Shown here: one piece after another, positions 22,078 through 32,880 of the stretch | Layout: each line of letters starts with the position of its first letter | How positions within the stretch are numbered: position 1 is the stretch's first letter | Assembly: GCA_031761405.1 (NCBI GenBank) | Contig: JASEVX010000033.1 | Span: 1,357,918 to 1,421,917, forward strand | DNA length: 64,000 nucleotides | Source: Serripes groenlandicus | Taxonomy: Eukaryota; Mollusca; Bivalvia; Cardiida; Cardiidae | Direction of reading: 5' to 3' | The notes under the pieces: generated by a model | The model's input: only the letters and a program-made list of their open reading frames with translations | Databases searched by the model: none | What the model was told of the DNA's origin: nothing | Translations under genes and position numbers: made by a program

Positions 22078-22462
22078 CAGATGTATCCAAGTATTTTATA
22101 AACACACATAAAAGCCTTACCTATCTATACAGGCAGCCATCATTATCATTGGATAATTTCATTAAATCATTAATAAGTTTATATAAATTTATGGAGATGT
22201 CAACACTGCTGTCATAAACCCATGTTCTCATGTGATCTCATTTCGTTCAACCCTTTCCCACATACAGACGCCTCTGCAACTTACCCAGGAAATGCCGAGA
22301 TACCGAGATACCAGAAATTGTTGAATGCATTGCAAGACACCATGCATACAAAAAACCGTCTGCATGTTGGAGTGAGTTTAAGTCATGTTACACTGTATAA
22401 CGAAGCCATTAACCTCTAACTTTATTACCACTTGACAAGGATTTCCCCTAAGCATGTAAAAC

Positions 22463-22693
22463 TTAACCCTTTCCCTAATACAACAATTCTTCAGCAGACG
22501 ACTTTGATCAAATTTGGTCAAAAAATAGAAAATCTCTATAATTGAATGGATAACCTAGCTATGACTAAAAGGGGAAAGCTGCTATAATTGTGACAAAAGG
22601 AGAAATTGCTCCTTTTGAGCAATTTCTTCTTTAGTCACTATGTTTTCAAAAAGCTGTCTGCTGCAGAGGCGTCTTTATGAGGGAAAGGGTTAA
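22463..22693 (-). mobile_element. TTAA-MITE, full length, inverted orientation
   Basis: TTAA at 22463-22466 and 22690-22693. CCCTTTCCCTAATACAACAA to TATGAGGGAAAGGG. Central gaaattgctccttttgagcaatttc. Confidence 0.9.
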
Positions 22694-22900
22694 TTAATAT
22701 ATCATCTCCAACATGTAAAAACCCAGTTATATACAGTCAACTCAGAGGACTAGATAAGAGGGAGCGAACTGGTCTTTTCCCGTACACTTCTCTCTTAAGG
22801 GTCAAATAAGGATTTGGGGATGTGAACTACCTCTTCTAATCTAGAGCTCCACAACTTTACAACTACATGTAAATATAAAAGTAACTCTTTCCCACATGCA

Positions 22901-23203
22901 TTGATTGATTGATTGGGGTTTAACGCCGTCTTTAACAATTTCTCAGTTATATCACGGCGACCAGTTCACCTACTCATGCATTTCCTGGTTTTCTCACTCC
23001 AGTACTCCACACAAAAATCTTCTTAAGCAACTGGCTGCTTTTCCACATAGACTAATAGCCCATTGGTGGAAGAAGAATGACGCATGTCGTATTGACTTTT
23101 GTCAATCGTCGGAAAGAAAGTTGGCCGAGCCGGGATTCAAACTCCCACAACCCCTGGATTGACAGCCCGCTTCGCTACCGACTGAACTGCCGGGGGGCTC
23201 AGC
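22901..23203 (-). repeat. SINE-A copy
   Basis: ttgattgattggggtttaac, cagttatatcacggcgacca, ctgctttt, agcccattggtggaagaaga, and head (plus strand) cgctaccgactgaactgccg. Inserted in a TTAA-MITE whose pieces flank it (cccacatgcattg / tctcacatac). Confidence 0.85.
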
Positions 23204-23623
23204 TTTTCTCACATACAATTATATATATACAGATTGCTTTCTGATGCCTCTCTAGCAGGCAATGTTTAAAAACATTGTGTCAAAAGTAAAAATTGTTCAT
23301 AAATGAGCAATAACAAAATATCATCCTTTAGGATTTAAAAACCTAGGATAATACTACATGTAATTATGCTACATCTTTGAATAGTATTGAAAGCATTATT
23401 TCAATAGAAGCATTTTTTCCCTTTTGCCATAATGCAACAGGAACATTGTGGTAAATTTATCACCAAAGACGTGTAAAAACCAAGAATACGTAATGTAATT
23501 ATAGTCCATTTTGATTTATAGTATTGAAAACATTGTGGTCAAAAGAAGCTACTCATGATAATAAGCCAGATTGCGTACATCAAATTACAAGAATATTGCA
23601 TTGAGCTATCAATTGTCTCCGAG

Positions 23624-23950
23624 TTTAACCCTTTTCCTCATATAGACGCTTTCTGACGCCTCTGAGGCACAGCTTTTTGAAAACATACCTGTAGTGACAA
23701 AAAAAGAAATTGCTCAAAAAGAGCTTTTAGTCATAGGTTATCCATTCAATTATAGAGATATATAGACCAGGGTTTGAAAACATTGTGATAAAAGGAGAAA
23801 TTGCTCACATTGATCAATTCCTCCTTTTGCCACAATATTTTCAAAAATATTCAATAATAGTACTTTCATTCAAAGTGAATTCCCATATATTTGCCTGGGC
23901 GATTTCACCGTTGTCTGTCGCGGATTTGTTGTAAGTGGGAAAGGGTTTAC
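23624..23950 (+). mobile_element. Composite of two TTAA-MITE copies
   Basis: Left copy ttaacccttttcctcatatagacg to ttatagagata; then gaaaacattgtgataaaagg, a second central hairpin (gaaattgctcacattgatcaatt), ending gtaagtgggaaagggttt. Looks like recombination between two members. Confidence 0.6.
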
Positions 23951-24284
23951 TTTGGTTTTCAGTGTATGAAAGGGGCCTAATTGAGCTAATGGGCTTAGCA
24001 GTCCTCCTAAAAACTGAATACTTGTCACCCTTAAAGTCATTACCAGTTACATTTTGATCATGGCATGGGAAAAATATACCATCAGCTATATGTGAACAAC
24101 ACTATGAAGACTAGAAGCTTCATTCGAGGGACTATTTTCTAAGTTCTTAACCCTTTCCTACATAGTTACATACACTTTCTGGCTAGATAAAATCTCAGCT
24201 GTCAGCTGCAGATTTGTTGCCCTATGTTGGGAGTATCAGAAGTAATTGTCTTAATGGAATAATTATTTGGAGTACTAATAACAT

Positions 24285-24512
24285 TTCCCAATCATAAACA
24301 TCATATAGACGCTTAATTCTCTGCAGCAGACAGCTTTTTGAAAACATGGCGACAAAAGAAGAAATTACTCAAAACGAGCAATTTCTCTGTTGCTTTGTCA
24401 CCATGTTTTCAACTCTATTCAATTATTGTACTTACATTTAAAGGGAGTTTCCAATCTTTTTCCAGTGTGTTTTCAAAGTTTTCTACTGCAGAATTCTTGT
24501 ATGTGGGAAAGA
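24285..24512 (+). mobile_element. TTAA-MITE, left terminus lost
   Basis: atcatatagacgcttaattc, ctctgcagcagacagctttt, gaaattactcaaaacgagca, ending gtatgtgggaaagag. Confidence 0.7.
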
Positions 24513-24614
24513 GAAATTTGGTGGGAAAAGACAAAATCATTCCTTATTTGATGTACACCAAACTGTGATTTTGAGCAATCTGCACCAATCTGACCTGAGT
24601 GTTCAAAGTCTATT

Positions 24615-24852
24615 CAACCCTTTCCCACTTACAACATATCTGCAGCAGGCTACTTTGAAAATATCTTGATAAAATTGTGAACAATCTTTGCAAGTGGAAG
24701 TATAATCATTGAATGAAGTTAAAAACATTGGGGCAAAAGAAGAAGTGACTGACATCACGAGCAATTTCTCCATTTGCCACAATTTTCAAAACTTTTTCAA
24801 AAGTTGTCTGCAGCAGTTCTCAGAAAAATGTCTGTATGAGGGAAAGGGTTTA
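24615..24852 (-). mobile_element. TTAA-MITE, inverted orientation
   Basis: caaccctttcccacttacaa to gtatgagggaaagggttt; centre decayed (gaagtgactgacatcacgag). Confidence 0.75.
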
Positions 24853-25096
24853 ATTGATGGTTCAAGCTTTGTAGTTGCCTTAGATACACATTTTAATATG
24901 TTGTTACGTCATTTCCAACAAATAACCAGGTCTAAAGGGACAGTTTTCCAATGTTGCCACAGAATTAAGAAACCACTTCCGCCACATTCATCAACGCCTT
25001 GAACATGATGACAGACTTCGGAAATTCTATGACTGTACAATAACAACCATGTTTGTTAGATATTAGCATATGGTTATATCAGAAAATAAAACTTAC

Positions 25097-25107
25097 ATGT
25101 ATGTTCC
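25097..25107 (-). CDS. Candidate 11-nt micro-exon bridging two exons in phase
   Basis: Seen: an 11-nt minus-strand segment between attatcacag and a perfect donor gtaagttt. It would start in phase 0 and end two bases into a codon. That is exactly what is needed between exon 27785-28064 (ends phase 0) and exon 4217-4361 (starts with one base completing a codon). A longer form using the acceptor after cctgaaaaag (to 25125, 29 nt) is open in the same frame. Very short exons are easy to find by chance, so this is inference from splice strength and phase only. Confidence 0.25.
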
Positions 25108-25159
25108 CTGTGATAATATTTGAAGCTTTTTCAGGCCATTTATTTGTAAAAGTAGGAAA

Positions 25160-25320
25160 TGCGCAAAACTGGAAATTTCTTGATTTCCCACACTTTAGAT
25201 TCTGTAGTAAAGTGACACTTATAATGAAGACAAGTTTAGAAAACACTGAGGGAAAGACAGAAACTGCTCCATTAACCGGCAGTTTCTCTTTTCCTACACT
25301 GATCTCAAATATACTTTTCA
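25160..25320 (+). repeat. Divergent MITE-like palindrome
   Basis: gaaaacactgagggaaagac, gaaactgctccattaaccggcagtttc in place of the usual hairpin, with stem bases changed on both sides. Ends unclear. Confidence 0.4.
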
Positions 25321-25419
25321 ATTTTCTTGATACTAGATTTTTGGTGAAATGTTTTGTAAGCTAACTGACATCAGAGGTAAAGTCTGGGTAACCTGTCTGC
25401 ATGAAGACGCATTATCCCT

Positions 25420-25653
25420 TTAACCCTTTCCCTCATATAAACGCTTTCGGATGCCTCTGCAGCAGACGGCTTTTTGAAAACATAGTGACAAAAGAAGAAA
25501 TTGCACAAAACGTGCAATTTCTCCTTTTGCCACAATATTTTCCACTTTTAGTCATAGGTTAATTAATCCATTCAATTATAGAGATTTACTATTTTTTGAC
25601 AAAATATGTTCAAAGTCGTCTGCTGCAGAATTGTCGTATGAGGGAAAGGGTTA
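25420..25653 (+). mobile_element. TTAA-MITE, full-length reference copy
   Basis: TTAA, CCCTTTCCCTCATATAAACG, gcctctgcagcagacggctt, central hairpin GAAATTGCACAAAACGTGCAATTTC with 10-bp stem arms, caaagtcgtctgctgcagaa, TATGAGGGAAAGGG. Length ~230 bp. Established: TTAA targets and CCC-type termini are typical of piggyBac-like elements and some Kolobok elements; no transposase for it lies in the window. Both arms carry a CTGCAGCAGACG block in inverted orientation. Confidence 0.9.
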
Positions 25654-26019
25654 TGACACCTCTATAGCAGACAAATTGTGAATTTATTGTTGCAATAGGA
25701 GAAATTATTTCGGATTGAGCAATTTCTGCTCATGTGACAATAATATTCATCACTAATTCTTAATCCATTACTTCACACTGACAACATTTGACGCCTGCTG
25801 TTGCAGACGACTTTCCAAAACATTGCAATATTTTCAACTCTTTGTTACTTCAAGTTTTCCAGATTTTTCAACTTGTTTATCTGTTGATTGTAAAATAGAC
25901 AATATTTGAAATATCATTTGAAGTAAAGTCACGCTTTCATTTATTAGAATTATAGATGATTCCCAAATTTCCTCCTTCAGTTTCTATATAAGATAAATCG
26001 TATATGGGAAAGGGTTATC

Positions 26020-26435
26020 TGGTGCCCTGTTTTCCCTGCCAAAGATTGACAAATTTGCATGTAAGCCAGGATACAGACACTACAATCTGGTGTACCAGAT
26101 TTATCTTTGTTATTTTTGAAGGCCAGACAGAGATTCATTTTCATTATCATACAAATCCTATTTTTTTACACAATGAATAATGTTGTTCTTCCATTTTACG
26201 CTACAAAATGGTGGATTGAGAGATGTTAAATAAGGTATTGATAGGGAAATTCATCAAAAGTGTTTTTATTCATGGAAAAATTGTTATATATGTGGTAAAC
26301 TTCATAACAAAATAAAGAAATATTTTGTACTAAATCAATGACTTTGACACAGCTCAGTAAAGTAATGCATTTTCAAAATCTGAAATCAATCACAGACCAA
26401 ATGTACTTTTATGTTCCTTATTCTCCCTTTCCAAT
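26020..26435. other. Non-coding stretch, no feature recognised
   Basis: AT-rich; degraded MITE fragments precede it (25655-26015). No exon signal. Confidence 0.3.
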
Positions 26436-26439
26436 CTTT

Positions 26440-26850
26440 AATATAGTGATTCGATTTAAGCGCCGTTTTAAACGGTATTTCAGTACTGCAACCAGTTCAC
26501 CTTACTGGTCGTTGTTTCATGGCTTTCTGGCTACAGTGCTCCACACAACATTCATCAAGGTAACTGACTGACATTCATCCAAGGCAACTGACTGGATACT
26601 TTCCTACATAGATTATACAGCCTATAGGTGGAAGAAGAATGCTCCACAGAACATTTATCCAAGGCAACCGACTGGATACTTTCCTACCATAGATTATACA
26701 GCCCATTGGTGGAAGACAAATGCTACACAGGACATTTATCCAAGGCAACTGACTGAATACTTTCCTACATAGATTATACAGCCTATCGGTGGAAGACGAA
26801 TGCCGCTAATCACTGTGAATCACTGTTGTCAATCATGTGGAAATGGATGG
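26440..26850 (-). repeat. SINE-A copy with internal triplication
   Basis: Tail tttaagcgccgttttaaacg and cagttcaccttactgg identify the family. The middle unit (atccaaggcaactgactgga, tactttcctacatagattat, acagcc, gtggaagaagaatg) is present about three times, at about 26570, 26650 and 26732, period ~80-85 bp. Other SINE-A copies carry it once. Confidence 0.65.
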
Positions 26851-26862
26851 CTCAGTCTAAGA

Positions 26863-27120
26863 CCCAGCCAAAATGATCACGTGGTCGACCATGGCCACCA
26901 CAGTTTTTGACAGTCAACCATGTTTTGTCATCATGGTCTACTATCAAGTACTGTGCAAAAATCATTGCCAGGAGCATGATCGACTTTGGTCAACCAAGTT
27001 ACACCATGTGACCATGGTTTACCATGGTATGGTCAAAAACTGTGGTGCTATTTCACAAAACATGGTCTACCATGGAATACCATGGTAATTCATGGTAACT
27101 GACCATCATTTTCGACTGGG
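26863..27120. mobile_element. 258-bp TIR element full of CCATGG, 5-bp target duplication
   Basis: Starts CCCAGCCAAAATGATCACG, ends CATCATTTTCGACTGGG; flanked by a perfect 5-bp repeat TAAGA (26858-26862, 27121-27125). The interior has many CCATGGT/ACCATGG palindromes and inverted gacagtc / gaccatg motifs. No coding capacity. A miniature non-autonomous DNA transposon; superfamily not assigned. Confidence 0.75.
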
Positions 27121-27552
27121 TAAGATGAGGTTCAAACTCAGACCCTTTGATTGGTAGCCCTCATTGATACCAGAATTCAGACTGCCAGGATTGATAACCC
27201 TTGTTGTTACCAACTGAGCTATTTGCAATTTGATTGATTCACTTCATCTTTGATAAGAATTGATATCTTGTTCACTTCTTGGGAGACATGTATAATATTG
27301 AATTTGAAAAGAAACATCATGGGGAAGGTAGTAATTTTCTCACAATCTTTATATCAGGTAAAACAACTAATGCCATGGATATGGATGCCAAAGAGTGTTC
27401 AAGAGGAAAATAAAAGTCCCCTGAAAATAACTGATACATTTGACAATTAAATCTAAATGTGACGGATAGCCGATGAGAAATGATCACTAAGTGTCATCCT
27501 ACATTTAAGACAGGAGTCACAAAAACTGCAGATGCATGCATCCATTCTCATG

Positions 27553-27763
27553 TTAAACCCTTTCCCACCTGCAGCAGACATATTTTTAAAACATTGTGGC
27601 AAAAGGAGAAATTGCTCATAGTGAGAAATTTCTCTTTTTTGGCACAATGTTTGTTCAACTCTATTCAATAATCTTACTCTCATTTATTGAGATTTTCCAT
27701 AGTTTTGCCAGAATGTTTTTAAAGTTGTCTGCTTCATATTTGTTGTATGAGGGAAAGGGTTAA
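27553..27763 (+). mobile_element. TTAA-MITE, full length
   Basis: TTAA at 27553-27556 and 27760-27763. Left TIR acccctttcccacctgcagc-like and shortened, right TIR gtatgagggaaaggg. Lies 21 bases from the donor of exon 27785-28064. Confidence 0.8.
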
Positions 27764-27784
27764 AAAGCCCAGAGTTCCACCCAC

Positions 27785-28064
27785 CTCATCCCGAACAGGT
27801 AGTTTCCGCAGGATCTTCAGAAGTTCGGTACGGGTCTTTATTCGGAGTTGCTTTTCAGCAACATCTGGCTTAGAAGTACCTTTGACGCTTTCATTTCCAT
27901 GTTTTCCATCATTCTCTGTTGCTAGGTCAGTAGTAATTCCTTCAGATCCATTGACCTTGTTCAGCTTGGTTGCTAGGTAACTGATGTAGACCTTTGACAT
28001 TGCATCCTCCCCCTTTTCCAGTGACCTCTGTAAGGTACTATTCTTGTTGGTGACTTCATTGTAT
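27785..28064 (-). CDS. Largest host exon: charged, probably coiled-coil or helical segment (93 codons)
   Basis: Seen: 280 nt between the acceptor ctgtgtttcag and the donor gtgggt, open in only one minus-strand frame. It starts with one base completing a codon, then TAC AAT GAA, and ends GAT GAG in phase 0. The product begins YNEVTNKNSTLQRSLEKGED, contains a Lys/Glu/Asn/Ser-rich middle and ends KILRKLPVRDE. The N-terminal 35 residues have heptad-like spacing and could form a coiled coil (inference). It is not part of any repeat family in the window; a TTAA-MITE (27553-27763) ends 21 bases beyond its donor. I do not recognise the protein. The plus-strand frame over the same bases is Ser/Arg/Phe-rich and looks like a shadow. 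Confidence 0.65.
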
Positions 28065-28130
28065 CTGAAACACAGAAAAACAAAACAAATTGAAAGTCAG
28101 TGATATTTTAATAATCTTTTCTTTTTTATT

Positions 28131-28340
28131 ACCCTTTTCCACATACAGATGCTTTTCAGCGCCTCAGCAGTGGACATTTACTTTTAAAAACATCTTGGTA
28201 AAAGGAGAAAATTGCTCATCTTAAACAAGTTCTCCTTTAACCATAATATTTTTAACAATAATTAAACAAATTTCCACATTTTTGTACAGAGATTATCAAA
28301 TTTGTCTGCTGTCGTTCTGTTGAATGTGGGAAAGGGTATA
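28131..28340 (+). mobile_element. TTAA-MITE, decayed
   Basis: acccttttccacatacagatgc to tgaatgtgggaaagggta; hairpin gaaaattgctcatcttaaac decayed. Confidence 0.6.
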
Positions 28341-28402
28341 TCAAGTGTATGTTAAATCTTTTTACTGAATAAATCAGATATCAGATACTGACTACTACAG
28401 AC

Positions 28403-28680
28403 ATGTCTCATTGATTGTGTGGTGTTTTACGCTGCTTTTAACAATTTTTCAGTTATATCACGGCGTTTCCTGGTCAAGTTACCAGTACTACTGGTTCATT
28501 TATCCCGACACCAGTCAGCCAGTTAATTGTTAACACCAGCAACCCTGAGCGCCAAGGAGGGCCAGCCTTTACTATTATTTTTAAAGTTTTTGGAATGACT
28601 CAACCGGGGATCGAACCCACGAAGATCTCACACAGAGGCATACACTCTACCACTACACCACTGATGCAGTCTGTGGCACC
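28403..28680 (-). repeat. SINE-C reference copy
   Basis: Minus strand: head cagtggtgtagtggtagagt, B-box-like gggttcgatcccc, ccttggcgctcagggttgct, core gggataaatgaaccagtagt + actggtaac, tail aacgccgtgatataactgaa and gcagcgtaaaacaccacaca. Shows the core that is amplified at 8389-8874. Confidence 0.85.
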
Positions 28681-29250
28681 TGTCTGAAACTGACATCTTT
28701 TATAAAGCTTCCAGGAAAAGAAGAAATTGTCCAAAAAACCAGCAATTTCTGCTATCCCAACAATGTTTTCAATGCTGCATCCATAATACGCTTACTTTTC
28801 AAAGCAGCTAACACAAAATCCTCATATTCATGTGGTTATTTTACAGGTTACCAGTAAATAACAGTGAACCGTTAATCCAACCTGTAACAGCAGGCCACTT
28901 CAAAATATACAGGCAACTGTTTCACATGGAAAATGAAAGTGTTATTATTGAATAGAGTAGAAATAAAGCATTGTGGGAAAATAGAGAAATTGCTCATCAT
29001 CTGTAAGTAGGAAAGGGAGGTTCAAGTTACAATTATCCTCATATTCTTTCAGTACATTTACTGATTTTTTTGGTCTGCTCTGTAGCAGTCTTGCTTTTGA
29101 AAAACCTCAAATGTGTTAACCCTTTCCCTCATACGATAATTCTAGTCTCACTGAGATGATTCTTTAGAGTACCAACAATATAGATTTTGGAGGTCAAATT
29201 AAGATTTTAGAACATGCAAAAATGCCCCTTTTATCTAGAGCTCTGAATAT

Positions 29251-29481
29251 TTAACCCTTTCCCTCATACGACAATTCTGCAGCAGACGACTTTGAACGTA
29301 TTTTGTCAAAACATAGAAAATCTCCATAATTGAATGGATAACCTATGACTAAAAGTGGAAAACATTGTGGCAAAAGAAAAAATTGCACATTTTGTGCAAT
29401 TTCTTCTTTTGTCACTATGTTTTCAAAAAGTCGTCTGCTGCCGAGGCATATATATGAGGGTCTATATGAGGGAAAGGGTTA
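29251..29481 (-). mobile_element. TTAA-MITE, inverted orientation
   Basis: TTAA-CCCTTTCCCTCATACGAC to tatgagggaaagggtta. Central gaaa-attgcacattttgtgcaatttc. The right end has a short duplication (atatatgagggtctatatgaggg). Confidence 0.85.
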
Positions 29482-29611
29482 GTTAACTGGTACCTGGAAC
29501 TAATATTTTAAAACCTAAAAAATAATTCATACTCAATAGCACCAGTGATGAATTTTTTATTTAGTCTTGTAATTACATACCAGGCTATTATATTCAAATA
29601 TTTTCACACAA

Positions 29612-30058
29612 TTAACCCCCCTTTTCCCACATACAGCAAATCTGCAGCAGATGACTTCAAAAACATCTTATCCCTTTCCCTCATATAGACGCTTTCTGAC
29701 GCCTCTGCAGCAGACAGCTTTTTCTAAAAGATAGCGACAAAAGAAGAAATTGCACAAAACGAGAAATTACTCCTTTTGCCACAATGTTTTCCACTTTAAG
29801 TCATAGGTTATATATCCGTTTAATTATAGAGATTTTCCATTTTTTGACAAAATATGTTCAAAGTCGTCTGCTGCAGAATTGTCGTATGAGATTAAGGGTT
29901 ATAGAAAATATGAAAACAATCTATAAATGAAAGGATAAATATTGAATAGATGTTGAAAACAATGTGGCAATTTTGAGCAATTTCTTCTTTAGCTACAGTG
30001 TTTTTAAAAGTTGTATTCTACAAAAAAAGAAAGCGTCTGTAAGAGGTAAAAAGGGTAA
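29612..30058 (-). mobile_element. Nested TTAA-MITEs; inner copy 29672-29898
   Basis: The outer copy (inverted) begins TTAACCCCCCTTTTCCCAC and resumes after the insert with agaaaatatgaaaacaatct, ending aggtaaaaagggtaaaa. The inner copy (plus) is bounded by TTAT on both sides (29668-29671, 29899-29902), a variant of the TTAA target. Confidence 0.8.
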
Positions 30059-30315
30059 AACTTAGTAGCATGAATCCAAATTTAGACTTGTGACTCCATT
30101 CAAGTTTTTGGAATGAATATTTAATAGCAATCACAACCCTTTCACTGCTGTTCCAAATACAAGACTTAATCTTCTTTTACAGAAAAAGGGAGAAAAATCT
30201 TGTAAACTGGGAGAGACTTGTATATAAATTATTTTCTGGAAAAAAAATACTGAAATGGGAAATGCACCCATATAACATGCTTATATATATATATAAATGG
30301 GAAATGATTTCTAAT

Positions 30316-30545
30316 TTAACCCTTTCCCTCAAATAGACGCTTTCTGACGCCTCTGCAGCAGACAGCTTTTTGAAAACATAGAGATAAAAGAAGAAATTGC
30401 TCAAAACGAGCAATTTCTTCTTTTGACACAATGTTTTCCACTTTTAGTCATAGGTTATCCATTCAATTATAGAGATTTTCTATTATTTGTCAGAATATGT
30501 TCAAAGTCGTCTGCTGCAGAATTGTCGTATGTGGGAAAGGGTTAA
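30316..30545 (+). mobile_element. TTAA-MITE, full length
   Basis: TTAA at both ends; CCCTTTCCCTCAAATAGACG to GTATGTGGGAAAGGG; perfect hairpin GAAATTGCTCAAAACGAGCAATTTC. Confidence 0.9.
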
Positions 30546-30559
30546 TACAATTTTTTGAA

Positions 30560-30925
30560 AGTAGAAGTTGTTCTTTGGTGCACAGGTAAAGTATGTCAGT
30601 ATACAAATTTAAATCAGGCTTTTATTTGCATTATGAAGATAAAAAATAAAATGCCAGATCAACACTTTTTATCCTTCCAATAAAGATCATCAACCAAACC
30701 AATCTCATGGTCTCTGTTTACTTGAACTCTTTTCACCCTGTTTCAGTACTGCCATTTTAGTTATATTATCCCACACAAAAAATCCTATTCTGAACTTCTT
30801 TCATTCCCTAATTAAGCTATTCTTCTCCTCTTCTATTATGATATAAATAAGAATGATATGATATTTTGTATATTTTCGGCTAATTTAAGATCATCTGTGG
30901 TTAAAATGTTATATTAGGAAAATTC
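30560..30925. other. Non-coding stretch, no feature recognised
   Basis: AT-rich, no repeat match within the window and no credible exon. Confidence 0.3.
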
Positions 30926-30926
30926 A

Positions 30927-31335
30927 ACCTTTTCCCATGCACATACAGATGCCTTCTGACGCCTCTGCAGCAGACGACTTTTGAAAACATTCTGACATTT
31001 TGAGCAATATCTCCTTTTGTTACAATTTTTTCAACTATATTCAATTATTTTATTTTTATCTACAGAGATTATTCACATTATTATATACTGCCAATGTAAC
31101 CCTTTCCCACATACAACAGATCTGCAGCAGACGACATTGAAAAATACACTCAAACTAATTTGAAAACTCCCTTTAAATGAAAGTATAAATAAATAAAATA
31201 ATTGAATAGTGTTGAAAACATGGGGTCAAAAGGAGAAATTACTCGTTCTGAGCGATTTCTTCTTTTGACGCCATGGTTTCAAAAGCCGTCTGCAGCAGGG
31301 GCGTCAGAAAGTGTCTGTAATGAGGGAAAAAGGAT
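30927..31335. mobile_element. Two adjacent TTAA-MITEs in opposite orientation
   Basis: Plus-oriented truncated copy from aaccttttcccatgcacata to about 31090; inverted copy from gtaaccctttcccacatacaac (31096) to atgagggaaaaagga. Confidence 0.7.
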
Positions 31336-31369
31336 AACAGGATACCAGTGTCAGAGAATAAATTATTCA

Positions 31370-31860
31370 ACCTTTCCCAGATAGAACGAGTCTACAGCGT
31401 ACAACTTTCAACCATCTGGGAAAATATGGAAATATCCATGAATGAAGGTAAATGTTGCCATACAGCGTACAACTTTGAACCATCTGGGAAAATATGGAAA
31501 TATCCATGAATGAAGGTAAATGTTGCCATAGAAAACAAAAGCGAAAGGAGAAAAAAATTGCTCATGAGTATTTTGTTTCTCTTTTTGACACAATATCTTC
31601 AAAAGGTATCTGCCATGTGGGAAAGGGTTAAACCTTTCCCACATACAATTAATCAGGAGCAGACAACTTTGGAATCAGCTAGGCAATACTATGAAAGATT
31701 TATTAAAATGAAAGTACAATTAGCAAATAAAGTTGAAAACCATTGTGGCAAATTGAGAAGTTGCTCATTTCTCCTTCTGCCTCGGTGTTTTCAAAAGTCG
31801 TCTGCTGCAAATGCGTCGAAAAGCGTCTATAATGACTTTGTGGTTAAGGATTAAGTTACA
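31370..31860. mobile_element. TTAA-MITE cluster with a 67-bp duplication
   Basis: First copy from aacctttcccagatagaacg. The segment acagcgtacaacttt..aaatgttgccat occurs twice in tandem (31393-31459, 31460-31529). It ends gccatgtgggaaagggttaa and a second inverted copy follows from the same TTAA (31627) to about 31855. Confidence 0.65.
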
Positions 31861-31946
31861 TTTCATATCCCTGTTTCAAGTGACCAGGAAAAAATAATTT
31901 TGTTTCAATATATGATAAAACATGCAGATGTACCGCTTTTTTGTGT

Positions 31947-32475
31947 AACCCTTTCCTTGTTGTCGACAATATGGTTTGCCTCTGAAGCAGATGACTTTTG
32001 ATAACAGTGAAAAGATGAAAATGCCTGAAATGAGTTATATCCCCTTTCTCACTATTTGTTGCAACTCCATCAGAAACATGATTGATACATAATGTACAAG
32101 ATGTTGAATAATGTTTCCCATTGAAACATCTCAAAAGCAGTCAATTCTTTAAAATAATTTGATTATCAGGTAATTTTATTTAGGATATGACTTGTGGAAA
32201 ACTTCCCTATTTTATCAAAGGAAAACTGAAACAAGCACAGCTGGTTTTATGATTGGACTTTGATATTTCCTTATATAATTAACTCTTTCCCACATGCAAC
32301 AAACCTGCAGAAGACGACTTTGAAATCATCAAGGCAAAAACACGAAAAAATCTCCATAAATGAAGGTCTAATTACTGAAAAGGTTGCAAACATTGTGACA
32401 AAAAGGGAATTTACTTGATTTCAGCAATTTCTCCTTCTGTCACAACATTTTCAAAAGTCATTCAGGTGCCTGAAA
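31947..32475. mobile_element. Decayed TTAA-MITE fragments
   Basis: Fragments at 31947-32070 (accctttccttgttgtcgac, gcagatgacttttgataaca) and 32278-32475 (ttaactctttcccacatgcaac, gcagaagacgactttgaaat, tctccttctgtcacaacatttt). Confidence 0.5.
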
Positions 32476-32651
32476 GTGTTGATGCTTTTCCAGATCTTTT
32501 CCTATTGCAACAATGTTTTGAACTTTATTCATATTGTTCTCTGGATATTTTCATGGTAAAGAGAAGGACCATGCAATTGGCCAAAACTAAGCGCGAGTTC
32601 AAGCTTCATGGATGCACAACAGTCTGTTTCAGTTTCCTCACAGTACCGAAA

Positions 32652-32880
32652 TCAGCTGTAGCCGAGCGGTTAAAGAGTTGGGGATTTGGAACCACTGGTT
32701 CGATCCCCAGTCAAGGCAGTCATGGTGAAGTACCCTTGAGGAAAGGTACATTTCTTAGCCTAGTACTGGTTTGTTTACCCAGGGATCCTCAATAAGTGAA
32801 CTTTAGCCATGATATATAAAACAATATTATCCTGAAATAATGTTGAAAAAAGCGTAAAACCTCAATAAACCAAATCCTTA
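32652..32880 (+). repeat. SINE-B with a tRNA-Leu/Ser-like head
   Basis: Head gctgtagccgagcggttaaa (A-box-like), ggggatttggaacc, ctggttcgatccccag (B-box-like), body gtcatggtgaagtacccttg, ttagcctagtactggtttgt, cccagggatcctcaataagt, tail cctgaaataatgttgaaaaa and gcgtaaaacctcaataaacc. A free tRNA gene is unlikely because the stems are incomplete and the SINE body follows directly. Confidence 0.8.

Noticed and set aside
32660..32720. Functional tRNA-Leu/Ser gene
   Set aside because: Box motifs are good but the sequence continues directly into the SINE-B body and tail, as in other copies of the family.
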